A DNA stretch of 64,000 bases from Chrysaora quinquecirrha (GCA_014526335.1 JACTAT010000004.1:3450722-3514721), one strand, 5' to 3'. Shown: positions 22,561 through 34,139, counted from the stretch's first letter. The notes: a model not told the origin generated them from the sequence alone. Translations and numbers: made by a program.

Positions 22561-23627
22561 CTCAGTGCGCGTGGACCCTAGCATACATTCGTGAATAAAG
22601 GAAGATGAAAACAGTTACCGAGATGATTTTAGTTTTTATATATGTTTAGTTTATGGTAACAATGCTTAATACAAAATGATGAAAGAAATTTCTATCGTAA
22701 TTAAATCTAGGTTCGGTTACACTGCTATCCCGGTCAAAATTTCAAATTAATTTTCTAGCAATATTGAAAAATATTACGCCTTATAGAAAAAGTAAATATT
22801 TTGGATTTTTCGTTTGGATCTAAGAATTTCTAGGATACCGTATTTCAGACAGCCATGATAAAAACTACAACTTTGTACGGTTTGAAAGAGAAACGGTCTT
22901 ATATCTTAAACCACTATTGTTCTATTTAACGGTAGTAGGATGGCTTAATGGCTAAGCTTGGAGTTTCCAGACAAATTACTTAGATTAACACGGTCAAACA
23001 AAAATATTTGTTAGGTTGTTTAGAGTATCATTGACAACATGATAGTAGCGAATGGAAAGATACCGTGAAAATGTCACGTGTCTTTTCTCAAGCTCATTGG
23101 AGGTTACACACATGGCCGCTTCTTTTGCTTCGCATGACTGGGTGTAATTTTCCACTTACTACAAGAGCAGGGAAAGGATGGACGCAAATTTGAACTTGGT
23201 AAGCAAATTTACATTAACAAAATCTTTATTTTAAACACACATTAAAAAATTACTTTTACTTTCAAGTTTATGGTAACTTAAATGAATGAAGGTAGGGGCG
23301 TTTAGGGGGAACCTTGTCCCTCGAATTTTTCATATAGAAACATTCTAGCGTACGTTTTCGTTTCCGTTAGAAGCCTTGAAAAATGCCCCGAGGGGTAATT
23401 ACTTTGAGAGATCCATCACTCTTGCTAGTCTTAAGATACCTGATGTCTGCCACCTCGGTAAAGTTATAGACCTTTTTAAGTCCGCTAAAATTGTATTTTT
23501 GGGTGTTTATGGCTGTATTTCAATGTTTGTCTGTAAATTAATCAAGGTCACACCCTTGACTTAATCTAAGAACATGTTTTTTACAAATAACCACTTGATA
23601 AGGAACCAGAAAAGGAACCTACATATA

Positions 23628-24026
23628 CACGCTTTTTTAAAAGGAACCTACCTCAAGGCCTAGTTCTTGAAGTTCCTTATTTTTGAGCCTCTTTTGAGGC
23701 AATTTTAGTTCCAAAAGTTCCTTAATAGTTCTTCAACTTTAACTGCACATACAGTGGTCTTAACAATAAAAGAGAGACATTTGCATGTGAGCAAAGCTCG
23801 AGACTACTCAAAGAAACATTTGATACATGCTTAACGACAATTTATGTGATTTTTGAGTGCAAATGAATGGCACCGGCTTTCTAATTCTTGATTATTTGCA
23901 GTGATAAAAGCATTCAACATTCAAAAGTTCCTTAATGATTTTCGCTTTAGTAGTATAAGTTCTTTAAATTCTCGGGCCTTCTACATGTAGGTTCCTTATA
24001 AAGTGGTTCCTTATAAAAAAAGCGTG
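23628..24026. mobile_element. MITE of the TATAAGGAACC family
   Basis: TA-flanked, cacgcttttttaaaaggaac at the left and ggttccttataaaaaaagcgtg at the right. aaggaac and gttcctta are repeated inside. About 400 bases. Confidence 0.85.
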
Positions 24027-24935
24027 TAGATGGCCGAAAATTTTAAGGAACTAAAGGCCCCGTTTATACTGTAGCGGATCACGTTTTGATCCACTACAAA
24101 AAGTGTATCGGATAAGGCTTCCGTTTACACACGAAAAGTGATCCGATACAATTTTTGTACACCTATCCGTACACATTTCGTACCTGCCAGGAAAGAGGAT
24201 CAATCTTGTACCTGTTCGGATCAAAAAGTGATCCGCCACAGTGTAAACGCTTCTATCCGATACACTTTTTGATGCTGATTCGCAAAGAGGTCATTTTATA
24301 ATCACGTGGAGGCTAAATTTTCCGGCAGCCGGCACAAATTTAATCTGCTGGCTTGCTGAGTCGTGAAGTTACAAACATCATTCTTGAGTAATGATTTTGC
24401 CAATGAATAATGAAATGTACGATTTTATCTTTCTCCTTCTTGGATTTATTTGGATTTTACTGTCTCCAAGTCAATGCCAGCAGCAGCTTTACTTCTGCTG
24501 GATTCAACATCTATCTTCTCTTTGGTCCATGCAAAGTTTTTCCTTCTTCAGCATTGTTATTCGCATAATTTTGAGGTTTTTTATTTACTTTTGCCATTAT
24601 CTCTTGTTATTGCCATCGTCTGCCAAGTCACAACCGTTACTTTCTGGCGCTAAAAACATTGGGCCTTGTTGTTGTTGTAGGATGAGATGTAAAAGTGCGC
24701 GTGCTTGATTTGGCGAACAAAAAGTGATCCGGTACAGTGTATACGGAAAGGCAAAGAGAACAGTTTTTCATACTGGGTACACATTTTGTAGCGAATCAAA
24801 AAGTGATCTGATACAGTGTAAACGGGGCCACGCTATTTCAATTTTTAATATTTAACCACTGCAAAAAAATCAAGAATTAGGAAGCCGATTCCATACGTTT
24901 GCAGTAAAAACCCAAATAAATTGTAGGTTACGCTC
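24027..24935. mobile_element. Second TATAAGGAACC-family copy, split by a nested element
   Basis: gatggccgaaaattttaaggaacta (24029-24052) and ttaaccactgcaaaaaaatcaag...gtaggttacgct (24838-24930) are consecutive parts of the family consensus seen at 50640-50800. The 774-base insert lies between them. Confidence 0.75.
24056..24829. mobile_element. Nested MITE with ggccccgtttatactgt ends
   Basis: Left ggccccgtttatactgt, right acagtgtaaacggggcc. agtgatccg(a/g)taca motifs are reiterated inside in both orientations. Contains a short open stretch (24391-24708) without recognisable homology. Confidence 0.85.
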
Positions 24936-25026
24936 GTATACACTTGTTATTAACATGGCATCGGTCTTACTGCAATTTTCTGAAAAATTGGTATAAATAA
25001 GGGTACTGATTTCTCGACAATCAGTA

Positions 25027-25416
25027 CACTCTTTTTTTTTTTATAAGAATACTATAAATATTGTCCAGCCTTAATATTCTTAAGAAATGTCCGTTTTGAG
25101 CCTGAATATATTCTTAAAGTATTCTTATTTTTCAAACCTGATATGGTTTCAGGGGAACATAGATATCTAGTTAAAAGAAAAATTATCTCATTTCGAGGAA
25201 ATGGTGGAGCGAAAGAAAAATTCAACTATTATAACAATAAGAATGTTGTTAACAATCATGAATTTTCGATTTAACATTGCAAAACAGGCAACTGCTGAAA
25301 AATGAGACACAAATATGCGAGCTGGGCTGAGCATATTCTTACAATATTCTTAAAAATTGGATGATTCTGAGCCTCAATATTCTTATAAACAATATTCTTA
25401 TTAAAAAAAAAGAGTG
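25027..25416. mobile_element. MITE with cactctttttttttttataa ends and AAGAATA repeats
   Basis: TA-flanked inverted termini (cactctttttttttttataa and ttattaaaaaaaaagagtg). aagaata or tattctta occurs about ten times within 390 bases. A split copy is at 59718-60461. Confidence 0.88.
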
Positions 25417-25819
25417 TACTGTACAAACTTTATCAAAAGCGGTCTTATTTTCGTTTGCTTTCACTTTTCTTGGTGAAGTTTGATTCGAAATGACATATTA
25501 CAGTACATTTCAGCATATATAGCAGTGTACGAGTAATGCCATAGTTTTAGGTATACATTTTCAGGAATTTGATATAAATATGGGTATGCATTTTGATTCT
25601 TGGGCGGCACACGTCCCTATCCGAAACTAAGTCAAGTGACCCCCCGGGTGATTTAGTGGCTATTCTGCTTTTGACTTCAAAAAGAAGTCCGATCATACCA
25701 GTTATCAACATTGTCACTCGAGTTTCAACGGGCAAAGCCCTTTTCGTTCACATGCATAATAAGGGTCTGGACATTGTATTCACGGACTCGCATGAAGGCG
25801 AAAATTCACCTATTCAGGT

Positions 25820-25969
25820 AGACTTATTACACGAGTCTCAGTTATCGCAGCCACCATCTTTGGTTGTTGTTGTTGTTAGAAGCCGCTCAAACTATATCAG
25901 TGTGGGGAATTGCTGCTGTTATTAATCAACATTTACGAGCGGAACTAAGACTCGTGTAATAAGTCTACC
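25820..25969. mobile_element. 150-base MITE with 21-base TIR
   Basis: gtagacttattacacgagtc at the left is the exact inverse of gactcgtgtaataagtctac at the right. Contains a gttgttgttgtt run. Confidence 0.9.
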
Positions 25970-26329
25970 ACTCAGGCGGCCCGTGGCTAAGGAGGCGCAA
26001 TTTCAGTGACCCAACACAAAATCACAACATTGCCAAAGGGAAAAACCAAAAACAGAGTAACTTTAGTTATTAAATTACTTTGGTTGTGGTGTGATGAACA
26101 ATCCTATTAGCGACGCTTCTCAACAATATGTGTTTGACTGAAATTCAGAGTTCAAAGCGATTCAAATGTAAATGTGAAACTCATTGTCGTGAAAACGGTT
26201 TAGTGGCAAACAATCCTTCAATTCCCTCCGTTTTGTTGATATCTGGACGTGACACTTTTTAAAAAGAAAATGCCATCATGATTAGGGGCTGGGCAAACGA
26301 TAAAACGTTTTTGAACACTATCAGGCATG

Positions 26330-26450
26330 AAATTATCTTCTCAATCAAACAAAATTTTGTCCCGTTTGGTCACATCGCAAAACATTTCTCGCCAAACATT
26401 GTTTTGCTTGCGACAAGCAAAAACTTCTCAAAAACATCCTGAAACAGATT
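26330..26450. repeat. CAAACATTG-family element
   Basis: caaacaaaattttgtcccgt, tggtcacatcgcaaaacatt and gacaagcaaaaa are typical of the family. Its end gggctgggcaaacgat is at 26287. Confidence 0.6.
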
Positions 26451-26454
26451 TAGA

Positions 26455-26840
26455 TGAATAGTTTTGAGTAGTACAAAACTTCAAAATTGCGATAAACTGC
26501 GGAATCATTTTCGGGCATACTTAAAGCTTTTTTGGTCTGACACTCCTCAGAGTACGAACGTCAGAAACAGACCGAAACAATTGACGAAGGCGGAATTTAT
26601 ACCCAGATGCGGCTCGAAGATCTTCCCGCTGTATCCGGCTAGCTGATTGGTATTTAAAACACAATGCCAATTCAGCTTCTCTTTCCGATTGGTGCATTTC
26701 GAGCCGCATCTGGGTATAAATTCCGCCTTAGTTCATTGTTTTGGTCTTTTTCTGACGTTCATACTCAGAGGAGTGTCAGACGAAAAAAGCTTGTATGTCC
26801 GAAAATGTTTCCGCTGTTTATCGCAATTTTGAAGATTTAG
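26455..26840. mobile_element. Foldback element 50-100 bases before the patatin-like coding start
   Basis: Arms ttcaaaattgcgataaactg...cagatgcggctcgaa and ttcgagccgcatctg...cagtttatcgcaattttgaa are inverted over about 150 bases each. Single arms are found at 37105 and 52325, and related palindromes at 46660 and 47030. It could influence transcription of the adjacent gene. Confidence 0.85.
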
Positions 26841-26936
26841 ATTAATTCTGCTTGTCAAGAGTTCAAGTCCAACTTTTCTATTCCAGATGCTTCTAAGTTG
26901 AAAATATCAATTTTCGATCCAAGAAACAAACTTACT

Positions 26937-27939
26937 ATGTCATCCGAAACGATCAACATCAGCCAAGTTGATGGCGACAAAATCGAATCAGGAGTTGGCG
27001 TTGCATTCTCTGGCGGCGGAATACGATCGGCGGCGTTTTCATCTGGCGTATTACGAAGACTGCTTCACAAGTCAGTGCCGATAGATTTCATAAGCACAGT
27101 ATCAGGTGGCGGATTTACAGGATCGGCGTATTTGGAATGGAAATACCGCCATGGCGGAAAAGATGATCCTGAATGGCATGAAGAATTCTTCGATCAAATG
27201 CGCCGCAACGCAAATACATTATGCACATGGCGGAATCCGATTATAGGACTACTCGATTCCATGTTTATCGTTTCAATGATCATAAGTATCGGAATCATAA
27301 TACCTTACTGATATGGGTGCCAATGGCGTTTCCCGCCGCCTATTTAATAGACTATGCGTTCGGCGATATTCTCCGCTCTGGGTTTTCGTGCAGAGGCCAG
27401 GCTGGATTCAACATGACTATGATCAACAAGACGAAAACAATATTCGGTTCCAAGCCCCACGCCGACCACGTCTGTTTCCCAGACCCCAACAAAAGCCACT
27501 CTGAAGCAGCAGTTTTGTTCGGCTCTCTCGCCCTCGGCTTGTTGTTATTTTTCTGCCTTTATAAAATAACAACTTCGCGAATAAAGGAATTCTATCGAAT
27601 CATGGCCTTTTTGCTGACGATTGCCCTGTGTTTTTCATTCATTCCCTGGTTCATTGAGATGTTCACGTCATCCATTCCTTTCTGGCTGAGAATCGTACTG
27701 CTCTGCCTTGGGGTAATTCTATGGATGGGTATACCCCCACTTAGAAGCACTGCGTCCTGGTGTCTGCTGATCTATTTCTACGCTTTCATGATAAAGTGGC
27801 GTGTTTACATGAATCCAATGTTGGATATCAAATACAATGAAGAGATATTCCTCTATATCCTATGGGGCTCTGCAGTGTTGTTCATGTTATGTCCATTTCT
27901 TTGGCTCATACAACAGAATGTTATTCACGCCTTCTACAG
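26937..27939 (+). CDS. Patatin-like gene exon 1 (GGGIRS and SGGG motifs, first TM block, frame break)
   Basis: From the ATG at 26937 the frame reads VAFSGGGIRSAAFSSG and FISTVSGGGFTG, then a hydrophobic segment FIVSMIISIGIIIP ending at a TGA at 27309. The next frame continues the hydrophobic run at once (LLIWVPMAFPAAYLIDYAFG) to AFY and the donor gtaaag. Exon length is 3n+1 although 3n+2 is needed, so one base seems lost at about 27303. An alternative 65-base intron (gtatcg to aatag) would also join the frames but would remove a convincing TM helix. Confidence 0.82.
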
Positions 27940-30900
27940 GTAAAGTTTTATCATTTATAAATTATCAATCATTATTATTAATATGAGTACATTAACGGCT
28001 ATATGCTGCAATGCTAGAACTTTTGTTGTCGTTGTACAGAAAACAAGTTACACGAGGCAATTTCTTATTTCCTAGCCGCGTTACGTTACCTCGAGCGTTC
28101 CCACAAAAGTTGCAGAGAAAAATTGTACCACATACCACTAGCTAGAACATGCTAACGTCATAAAGCGCTGCAAATAGAAGATGCAATGTTTCTCCTTTTT
28201 CCTTTTCCCTTTGTTCCAGTGTTCTTTCTTTCCTACTTCCTTGTTTTCTGTCTCTTTGTTCCTTTGTCTCTTTGTTCCTGTGTCTCTTTGTTCGTGTATC
28301 TTTGTTCCTTTGTCTCTTTGTTCCTGTGTCTCTTTGTTCCTTTGTCTCTGTGTTCCTTTGACTCTTTGTTCCTTTGTCTCTGTGTTCTTTTGTCCCTTTG
28401 TTCCTCTGTCTCTTTGTTCCTTTGTCTCTTTGTTCCTGTGTCTCTCTGTTCCTTTGTCTCTGTGTTCCTTTGACTCTTTGTTCCTTTGTCTCTGTGTTCC
28501 TTTGTCCCTTTGTTCCTCTGTCTCTTTGTTCCTTTGTCTCTTTGTTCCTTTGTCTCTTTGTTCTTTTGTTCGTTTAGTTCGTTTTGTTCGTATCCATTTG
28601 TTCCAACTTCTTTGATTCCTGTGTTCCTGTGTTGCTTTGTTCCTTTTTGTGTAATCTATTATTCTCTTGTTGCATCCTTCCAGTGTTCATTTGTTCCTAC
28701 CTTCTTTTGTTCCTTTCTTATTTTGTTCTATTGTTCCTTTGTTCTTATTTCCTGTATTCCTTTATCCCCTTATACCTATCTCCTTTGTGCCTAGCTCCTC
28801 TATTCCTTTGTCTTTGTTCCTTTGTGTTTTTATTATTCTTTTGCTACATTGTTCCTGTGTTCTTGTGTTCCTTTGTTATTTTTCTATTGTTCTTTTTATT
28901 TCCTTTGTTCAATTGTTCCTATTTCCTTTGTGCCTAGTTCCTCTGCTCCTTCTTCGTTTGTTCCTTATTGCTTTTTGCTTTTGTCTATAATTCATTTGTA
29001 ACATTGTTCCTATGTTTTCCTTATTCCTTTGTTATTTTGTTCTATTGTTCCTTTGTTCTAATCTCCTGTATTCCTTTTTGATTTGATTATCATAAGGATA
29101 ATCCTCTCAATTCTAGATCCAGACTCCAGAAAGCGTTTTACACGCCTAAAAGCTCAGGATGTCTTGGATGCGGAGGATATCTATCTCCGATTTCTTGCCG
29201 CTGAGCAGAAAACCGAAAAGAAAGTCGTACGAAGAAATCGAGGGCGGACAGGGCGTGATAACGCTCGGAGATTTGTCCAACATCAAACCATATTACATCT
29301 GCAATGTTCTCGTCGATAACTGGACGTACGAGTCAACGAAAAAGAAGAAATCGTACACGATTTTGACACTCAGCCCGCATCTTATTGAAAGAATCGACGA
29401 CGACCAAGAGAAAGATTTTGACGAGAATTTCATCGGACCTGACGACATCAATTTGTCGGACGCGATGGCGACGTCGGCAGCAGTCGTTTCTCGGCATATG
29501 GGGAGTTACCACAACGAAACAGCGCTGAGTTTGCAGACGTTGTTAGGACTGACGATGGGGAAGTCTTGGATTACAGACAGAAGTCATCTACGAGGAAATA
29601 TTTGTGGACTCGTGAGTTTCATGCTTCGTTTTGCATATTGAATTGGAGTACTGGCCGCTCTGAGTACCATTCATAAACCATAGCATTATATAGCCCTAGT
29701 AAAATGCTCTCAACTTTTAACTTTGTTGAGGGCGTCGAGTGTCCAGTGTTGTGCCACCTAGTCGAGTGTTGTAGTGCTTAGAGTGGTCTGCAGGAGGCTC
29801 AAAAAGGCAAACGGAAGGAGAGCCTTTGGCTGTATGACTTACATAGTTACTTGATGATTTCATTGGGTTCTTTAGATCAGTTGAACCGTCGTTGGCTCTC
29901 TGTCTTGTCATGCAGTCCAGGTTCGAATCTCATCTATTGTGGTATGCTACTATGGAATAAACCTATCATTTTGTTTTCCATTCATGAAAAATATATGAAA
30001 ATAAAGCTACTGTGCACTGAACAAGCTCAAAATTTGTAGCTGAAGAAACACAAAGTCAACACTGGTGTAGGGACTAGGGAGAAGAAACTTTTTGGGAGGC
30101 GGTTAGGGGGGCTGAATTGATAAAAACAACGAACAGTGGAGGGTTTTCAGTACTGACTGTACTGCACTGACGATATCCCTCCACAGAACTGAATATCCTC
30201 CACTGTACTGATGATATCCCTCAACTGTACTGAATATCCTCCACTGTACTGATGATATCCCTCCACTGTACTGATGATATCCCTCCACGCTCCACAGTAC
30301 TGAATATACTCCATCATACTGATGATATCCCTTCACCCCTCCACCGTGCTGATGATATCCCTCCACTGTACTGCACACCTTCCGCTGTACTGCACAGACA
30401 TTACCCGGGGATGGTAAGAGACTCATCGAAAAATCAATCTGGTATTGGTTAACTTATGCATATTCTTCCTTTCAGTGTATCCCATTGACTATCCAGATCC
30501 TAATTGCTCTCCCGCTGTTGGTTATGCCTGTCACTGAAATTCTGCTGAAAAACATTGGAATTGCCGGACACGTGTTTCTCGGTGTGTTTCTCTTCTTGGT
30601 TATCATAATCATCATAATCTCATTACTTCCGACCGGTAAAAGTTATTCGAGCAATCTTGAAAGATTCGCCAGGTCAGTAGTCGAATTTCTGTTTCCTAAT
30701 TTGTCTCTATGATTAGCTAGGCTCTGGCAGGGCCTCTTTAAAGGGGCAAAAACTAGGGGGGGGGCAAAAAATTTCAGGGGACTTATTGTTTTGTTGTTCT
30801 ATTGTTTTATCTTCAGCACTTTCTTTCACAGTGCGAGTCCTGTCTTGGCAAGTTCATTCTTCTCTTAGTATTTTTTGTCAATAATTTATGCACAACCAGT

Positions 30901-32459
30901 GGTACAGAGTTGGAGAAATTACTATGGTGCATCTCTACTTCAGTTGAGAATTTATACAAGTCGTACTGATGTTGCAGCTGACTTTAAATGCTCCCCCAGA
31001 AAATTTCTCAAAATACAACTTCAAGATTGGCCTAGATTGGTACTAGGGGGGCAACTTTATGAAACTAGGTGCCCCCCCCCTAGTTACTATGTTAAAAGAG
31101 GCCCTGGGCTCTGGTCAAACGATCGAACAATGCTAGTCAAACATTTAAGATATGCCTTACAAGTACTGTTTGGCCGTTGGGCCAATAAGTTTTAAAAACT
31201 TTTTGCGCAATGTTTTCAATTAAGTTTTTCCTCGATGCAAGCAGAAAATGTTTGACAAGCAACATTATACGGCTATGCCAAACGATTTTTCTTGATGAGC
31301 AAATTTCAAATGATCGATAAACAACGCTTGGTTTGCAAGGACCTTTAGTGAATTGCAAATTTTTACGAACATGTAGCGTAATGTAATGCGATGTTGTTGT
31401 AGTTTAATCTGACGAACGATCGTATATTGGTATTTGTTTATCTGGGAGGGGGTCCTGAAAGGATCATGTGTTTATAAGCATGCTTTTCACTATACACCCG
31501 GCTGTTTAAAATTAATCATTGACAGACAATAAGGAATGAAAAGTTTCCAGGGGGCAAAACGTAATTCAGCTTCAAAGCGGTAGCCCCCGTGTCCATACCT
31601 TGTGAGATCAATACAATCCGCTAATAAACAATAGCCGATAACATTGTTCTCAGGGGGGGCACGTCATACATAAGTAATGTTTTTGCTATTCCTAAGGTGG
31701 TGCATTTTAAACGTCTACCAAGTACGCTACATCAGAGAAGTACTGCGAATCAACAATGTCGGTGAGATCCCCCCGCCAATACTGTACCTAAGCGACGGAG
31801 GACATATTGAAAACCTTGGATTACTGGCACTTTTGAAGCGAAGGCTGCGGAGGATCATCGTAGCAGACGGGGGGTTCATTGAGTCTGAACATGACATTGC
31901 GGAGTCACTACTGATCGCATTGAAAATGGCAAGGGAAATGCTTCATTGTTCGTTCATGGGCATGGACGGACGGGACATCGAAGAAGACATCCGGGACAAT
32001 TTGGTCGAGCCAATCAACGGAAAGTATTCGAGATATTATAAATTCAGGGTTCATTACTACGACAAAGACATGCGCACAAACAAATCAAAAATGGTCGGCG
32101 AAGGACAGATAATCCTCCTAGTTCCGCGACATCCGCATCAATGTGAGCAGTACGAAGATGACCTGACATGGAGAGGAATGGGAGACTGCAGATCCGGAGA
32201 CATGAGGCCTAATCGCTGGGGCCATGCTCCGTTGCTTAGCGCAGATGAAGTAAACCAGCTGACTTTGGCGTGCTCTGAGTGTTGTCACGTGTCTTGGTAC
32301 CAGTGCTGTTCCGATCCAATCTGCGGCAAGTTTCCACATCACGTGACTGCTAATCAGTTTTTCACGCCCGCCATGTTTAGTGCATACCACAGAGAAGGGT
32401 ATATGGCAGCAATGGACGCATCAGCAACAGACTTTGCAGTTTCGGATGGTAACGAATGA
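26937..32459 (+). CDS. Multi-spanning membrane protein with patatin-like phospholipase site, 4 exons, with apparent one-base losses
   Basis: Exons 26937-27939, 29117-29611, 30476-30672, 31697-32459. The N-terminal half has the oxyanion loop SGGGIRSAAF (about residues 25-34) and the nucleophile site STVSGGGFTG (Ser about 56). The catalytic aspartate sits about 600 residues later in LYLSDGGHIENLGLLALL. Between them lie eight or nine hydrophobic segments (exon 1 second half and exon 3). The DGGHxENLG and STVSGGG forms are typical of bacterial-type patatin proteins rather than mammalian PNPLA2. Expected activity is serine acyl-hydrolase on membrane lipid; this is inferred. Exon 1 contains a one-base frame break near 27303, and exon 2 perhaps another. 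An in-frame open stretch runs back to an acceptor-like ttccag at 26886, so a further 5' exon is possible. Confidence 0.85.
28200..29080. repeat. TTTGTTCCTTTGTCTC minisatellite in patatin-like intron 1
   Basis: Units of tttgttcctttgtctc and tgtgttcctttg fade into looser tttgttcc spacing after 28620. It yields long pyrimidine-rich pseudo-ORFs (FPLSLCSF) that are not genes. Confidence 0.93.
29117..29611 (+). CDS. Patatin-like gene exon 2
   Basis: From acceptor ttctag the frame reads SRLQKAFYTPKSSGCLG, continuing HAFYR of exon 1. The body of the exon is in another frame: KSYEEIEGGQGVITLGDLSN, YYICNVLVDNW, LSPHLIERIDDD, LSDAMATSAAVVSRHMGSYH. Either one base is missing between 29159 and 29200, or a weaker acceptor (gctcag, start 29158) is used, which keeps phase. 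Donor gtgagt. Confidence 0.78.
29770..30045 (+). mobile_element. Single tRNA-derived SINE unit in patatin-like intron 2
   Basis: Has gagagcctttggctgtatga, ttctttagatcagttgaac (A-box area), gcagtccaggttcgaatctc (B box ggttcgaatc) and ccattcatgaaaaatat, as in the tandem arrays. Confidence 0.8.
30118..30400. repeat. Minisatellite, unit about 23 bases
   Basis: ctgatgatatccctccactgta, alternating with ctgaatatcctccactgtac, about a dozen imperfect copies. Confidence 0.9.
30476..30672 (+). CDS. Patatin-like gene exon 3 (two TM helices)
   Basis: Encodes IQILIALPLLVMPVTEILL and VFLGVFLFLVIIIIIISLL, then PTGKSYSSNLERFAR. Acceptor tttcag, donor gtcagt, phases match exons 2 and 4. Confidence 0.85.
30728..31106. 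mobile_element. hAT-type MITE with 8-bp target duplication
   Basis: Left cagggcctctttaaaggggc, right gttaaaagaggccctg. A perfect duplication ggctctgg lies at 30720-30727 and 31107-31114. Internal G-runs (ggggggggg) and C-runs (ccccccccc) are complementary. In patatin-like intron 3. Confidence 0.93.
31107..31360. repeat. CAAACATTG-family element
   Basis: ctggtcaaacgatcgaacaatg, gtttggccgttgggcc, ttgacaagcaacatt and aaggacctttag. The hAT element sits at its left edge. Confidence 0.7.
31697..32459 (+). CDS. Patatin-like gene exon 4 (catalytic Asp, Cys-rich C-terminus, stop)
   Basis: Contains LYLSDGGHIENLGLLALLKR with the catalytic-dyad aspartate, RRIIVADGGFIESEHDIAES, a Cys-rich stretch CSECCHVSWYQCCSDPICGK and FFTPAMFSAYHREGYMAAMD, ending in TGA at 32457. 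No reading-frame damage is seen in this exon. Confidence 0.9.
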
Positions 32460-32599
32460 AAACCTCAAGCTGAGATTTTTTTATGTAATTTGCTTATTTT
32501 AGTTTTGTATAGTCTTAGGCTAGTTACCATATTTTTGTTTGTGTAGATATGTTTTTCAAGCAAAGCTGTAGATTAGACCATCCTTGATTCTTCTTTGTA

Positions 32600-33245
32600 A
32601 AAGCAAGCAAGCAAGCAAGCAAACACGCATGCAAGCACGCAAGAAGGGAAAGCGAGAAAGCAAGCAAGCAAGCAAGCAAGAAAGTTAGTTAGTTAGTTAG
32701 TTAGCAAGCAAGCAAGCAGACACGCAAAGCATACAAGCAAGCAAGCAGGATGGCAGGGAAGCAAGCAAGCAAGCAAGGCAAGCAAGCAAGCAAGCAAGCA
32801 GGCATGCAGGCAGGCACGCAGGAAGGCAGGCAAGAAAACAGGCAAGAAAACAAGCAGGCAACCAAGCAAGCAAGCTAGCAAGCAAGCAAGCTAGCAAGCA
32901 AGCAAGCTAGCAAGCAAGCAAGCTAGCAAGCAAGCAAGCTAGCAAGCAAGCAAGCAAGCAAGCAAGCAGGTTGGCAGGCAAGGCAGGCAAGCAAGCAGGC
33001 AAGCAAACAAGCAGACAGGCAATCAAGCAGGCAAGCAAGCAAACAAGCGGGTAGGCAAGAAACAAGCAAGCAAGCAAACAGGCAAGCAAGCAAACAAGTA
33101 GGTAGGCAGGCAATAAGTAGGGAAGCAAGCAGGCAGGCAAGCAAACAGGCAAGCAGGAAAGCAGGCAAGCGAGCAGGCAAGCGAGCAGGAAAGACGGCAA
33201 GCAAGCAAACAAGCAAGTAGGCAGACAGGCAATTAAGCAAGCAGC
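32600..33245. repeat. (GCAA)n tetranucleotide array
   Basis: About 640 bases of aagc/gcaagcaa with ttag and ggca interruptions, 140 bases past the patatin-like stop codon. A small outlier of the same array is at 33583-33640. It gives LACLL pseudo-ORFs on the minus strand. Confidence 0.95.
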
Positions 33246-34139
33246 GAAGCACTTAGTAATGGCCTATTTAATTTGACTTTCGAATCGCAATGAGACGTTT
33301 CCTATCCAAGGCATCTTTAGGTAAACAGGGCACTTTTGCGGACTATACTTTTTATCAGCCGAAAAACTTGCGATCTTCTTGCAAAAACAATCCGAAATGA
33401 CGTCCTCAGGGTAACCGTTTTCTAGAGAATAGACCGTATTTTATCCAATTCCGAATCAAGTCGAGATTTAGAGCAAATCATAAGTGCCCGATGAACTAGC
33501 GTGTTGATGAGGTTAAGTTTCCTCTGTTTTTGGACTAAAGGAATCCCACCGTGTATAGAGGCCGCTAAAGGTTGGTTTCCTTAAGCAAGCAAGTAGTCAA
33601 ACAGGCAATGAAGCAAGCAGGCAAACAAGCGATCAATCAATCAAGTAAATGTCGGAAAAGTCAAGTTGTCAACGCAGTTGAGCCTCGTCTAACGTGGATT
33701 AGTATAGCGAAAGCTGTCATATAAAGATTCGGGGTAATAAAACTCAGTTAGGAAGGTCGGCTATTCTCAATATCCTGGAACCAAATGTTTGTTTTATTGC
33801 AAATTATATACATGAATAAGCTATAATAATAACTCATTACAAACTCAATGCTAAAGGAATGAGTACAATCATAAACTGTGGGATTTTTGATGCATACATT
33901 GGATATAGCTATATGGTTTTCTTTAGACGGTTAAACCTTTGCTGGTTCAAATTGGTTCTATTGCATAGTTTCATGGAAAAGCAAATGCAAATGGAAAACA
34001 TTGAGATACGATATGTCAACATCGCCCCCAGGGCCCCACTCGAATTTCCTCGAATCTCAACCGTCAAATCCACTTCGGCTTTTGTAAAAAAAAGTAAAGT
34101 AAAGTTGGCGGTTTTGAGTCTACTATTAGCCTAGGGCTA

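Larger units (their letters stand above)
21940..26936. other. Intergenic region between divergent SGSM and patatin-like genes
   Basis: No exon recognised. Holds the CTAA array, two TATAAGGAACC MITEs, a nested element, two further MITEs, a CAAACATTG repeat and a foldback element directly before the patatin-like gene. The 22560-23600 stretch shows nothing I can name. Confidence 0.6.

Noticed and set aside
24391..24708. 105-residue ORF with hydrophobic segments
   Set aside because: Lies inside the nested MITE at 24056-24829, shows no conserved domain and has compositional runs only.
28181..28990. Hydrophobic FPLSLCSF ORFs
   Set aside because: Product of the TTTGTTCC minisatellite in an intron. 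Several frames are equally open.
32693..33252. LACLL leucine/cysteine-rich ORFs on the minus strand
   Set aside because: Translation of the GCAA array; no other support.
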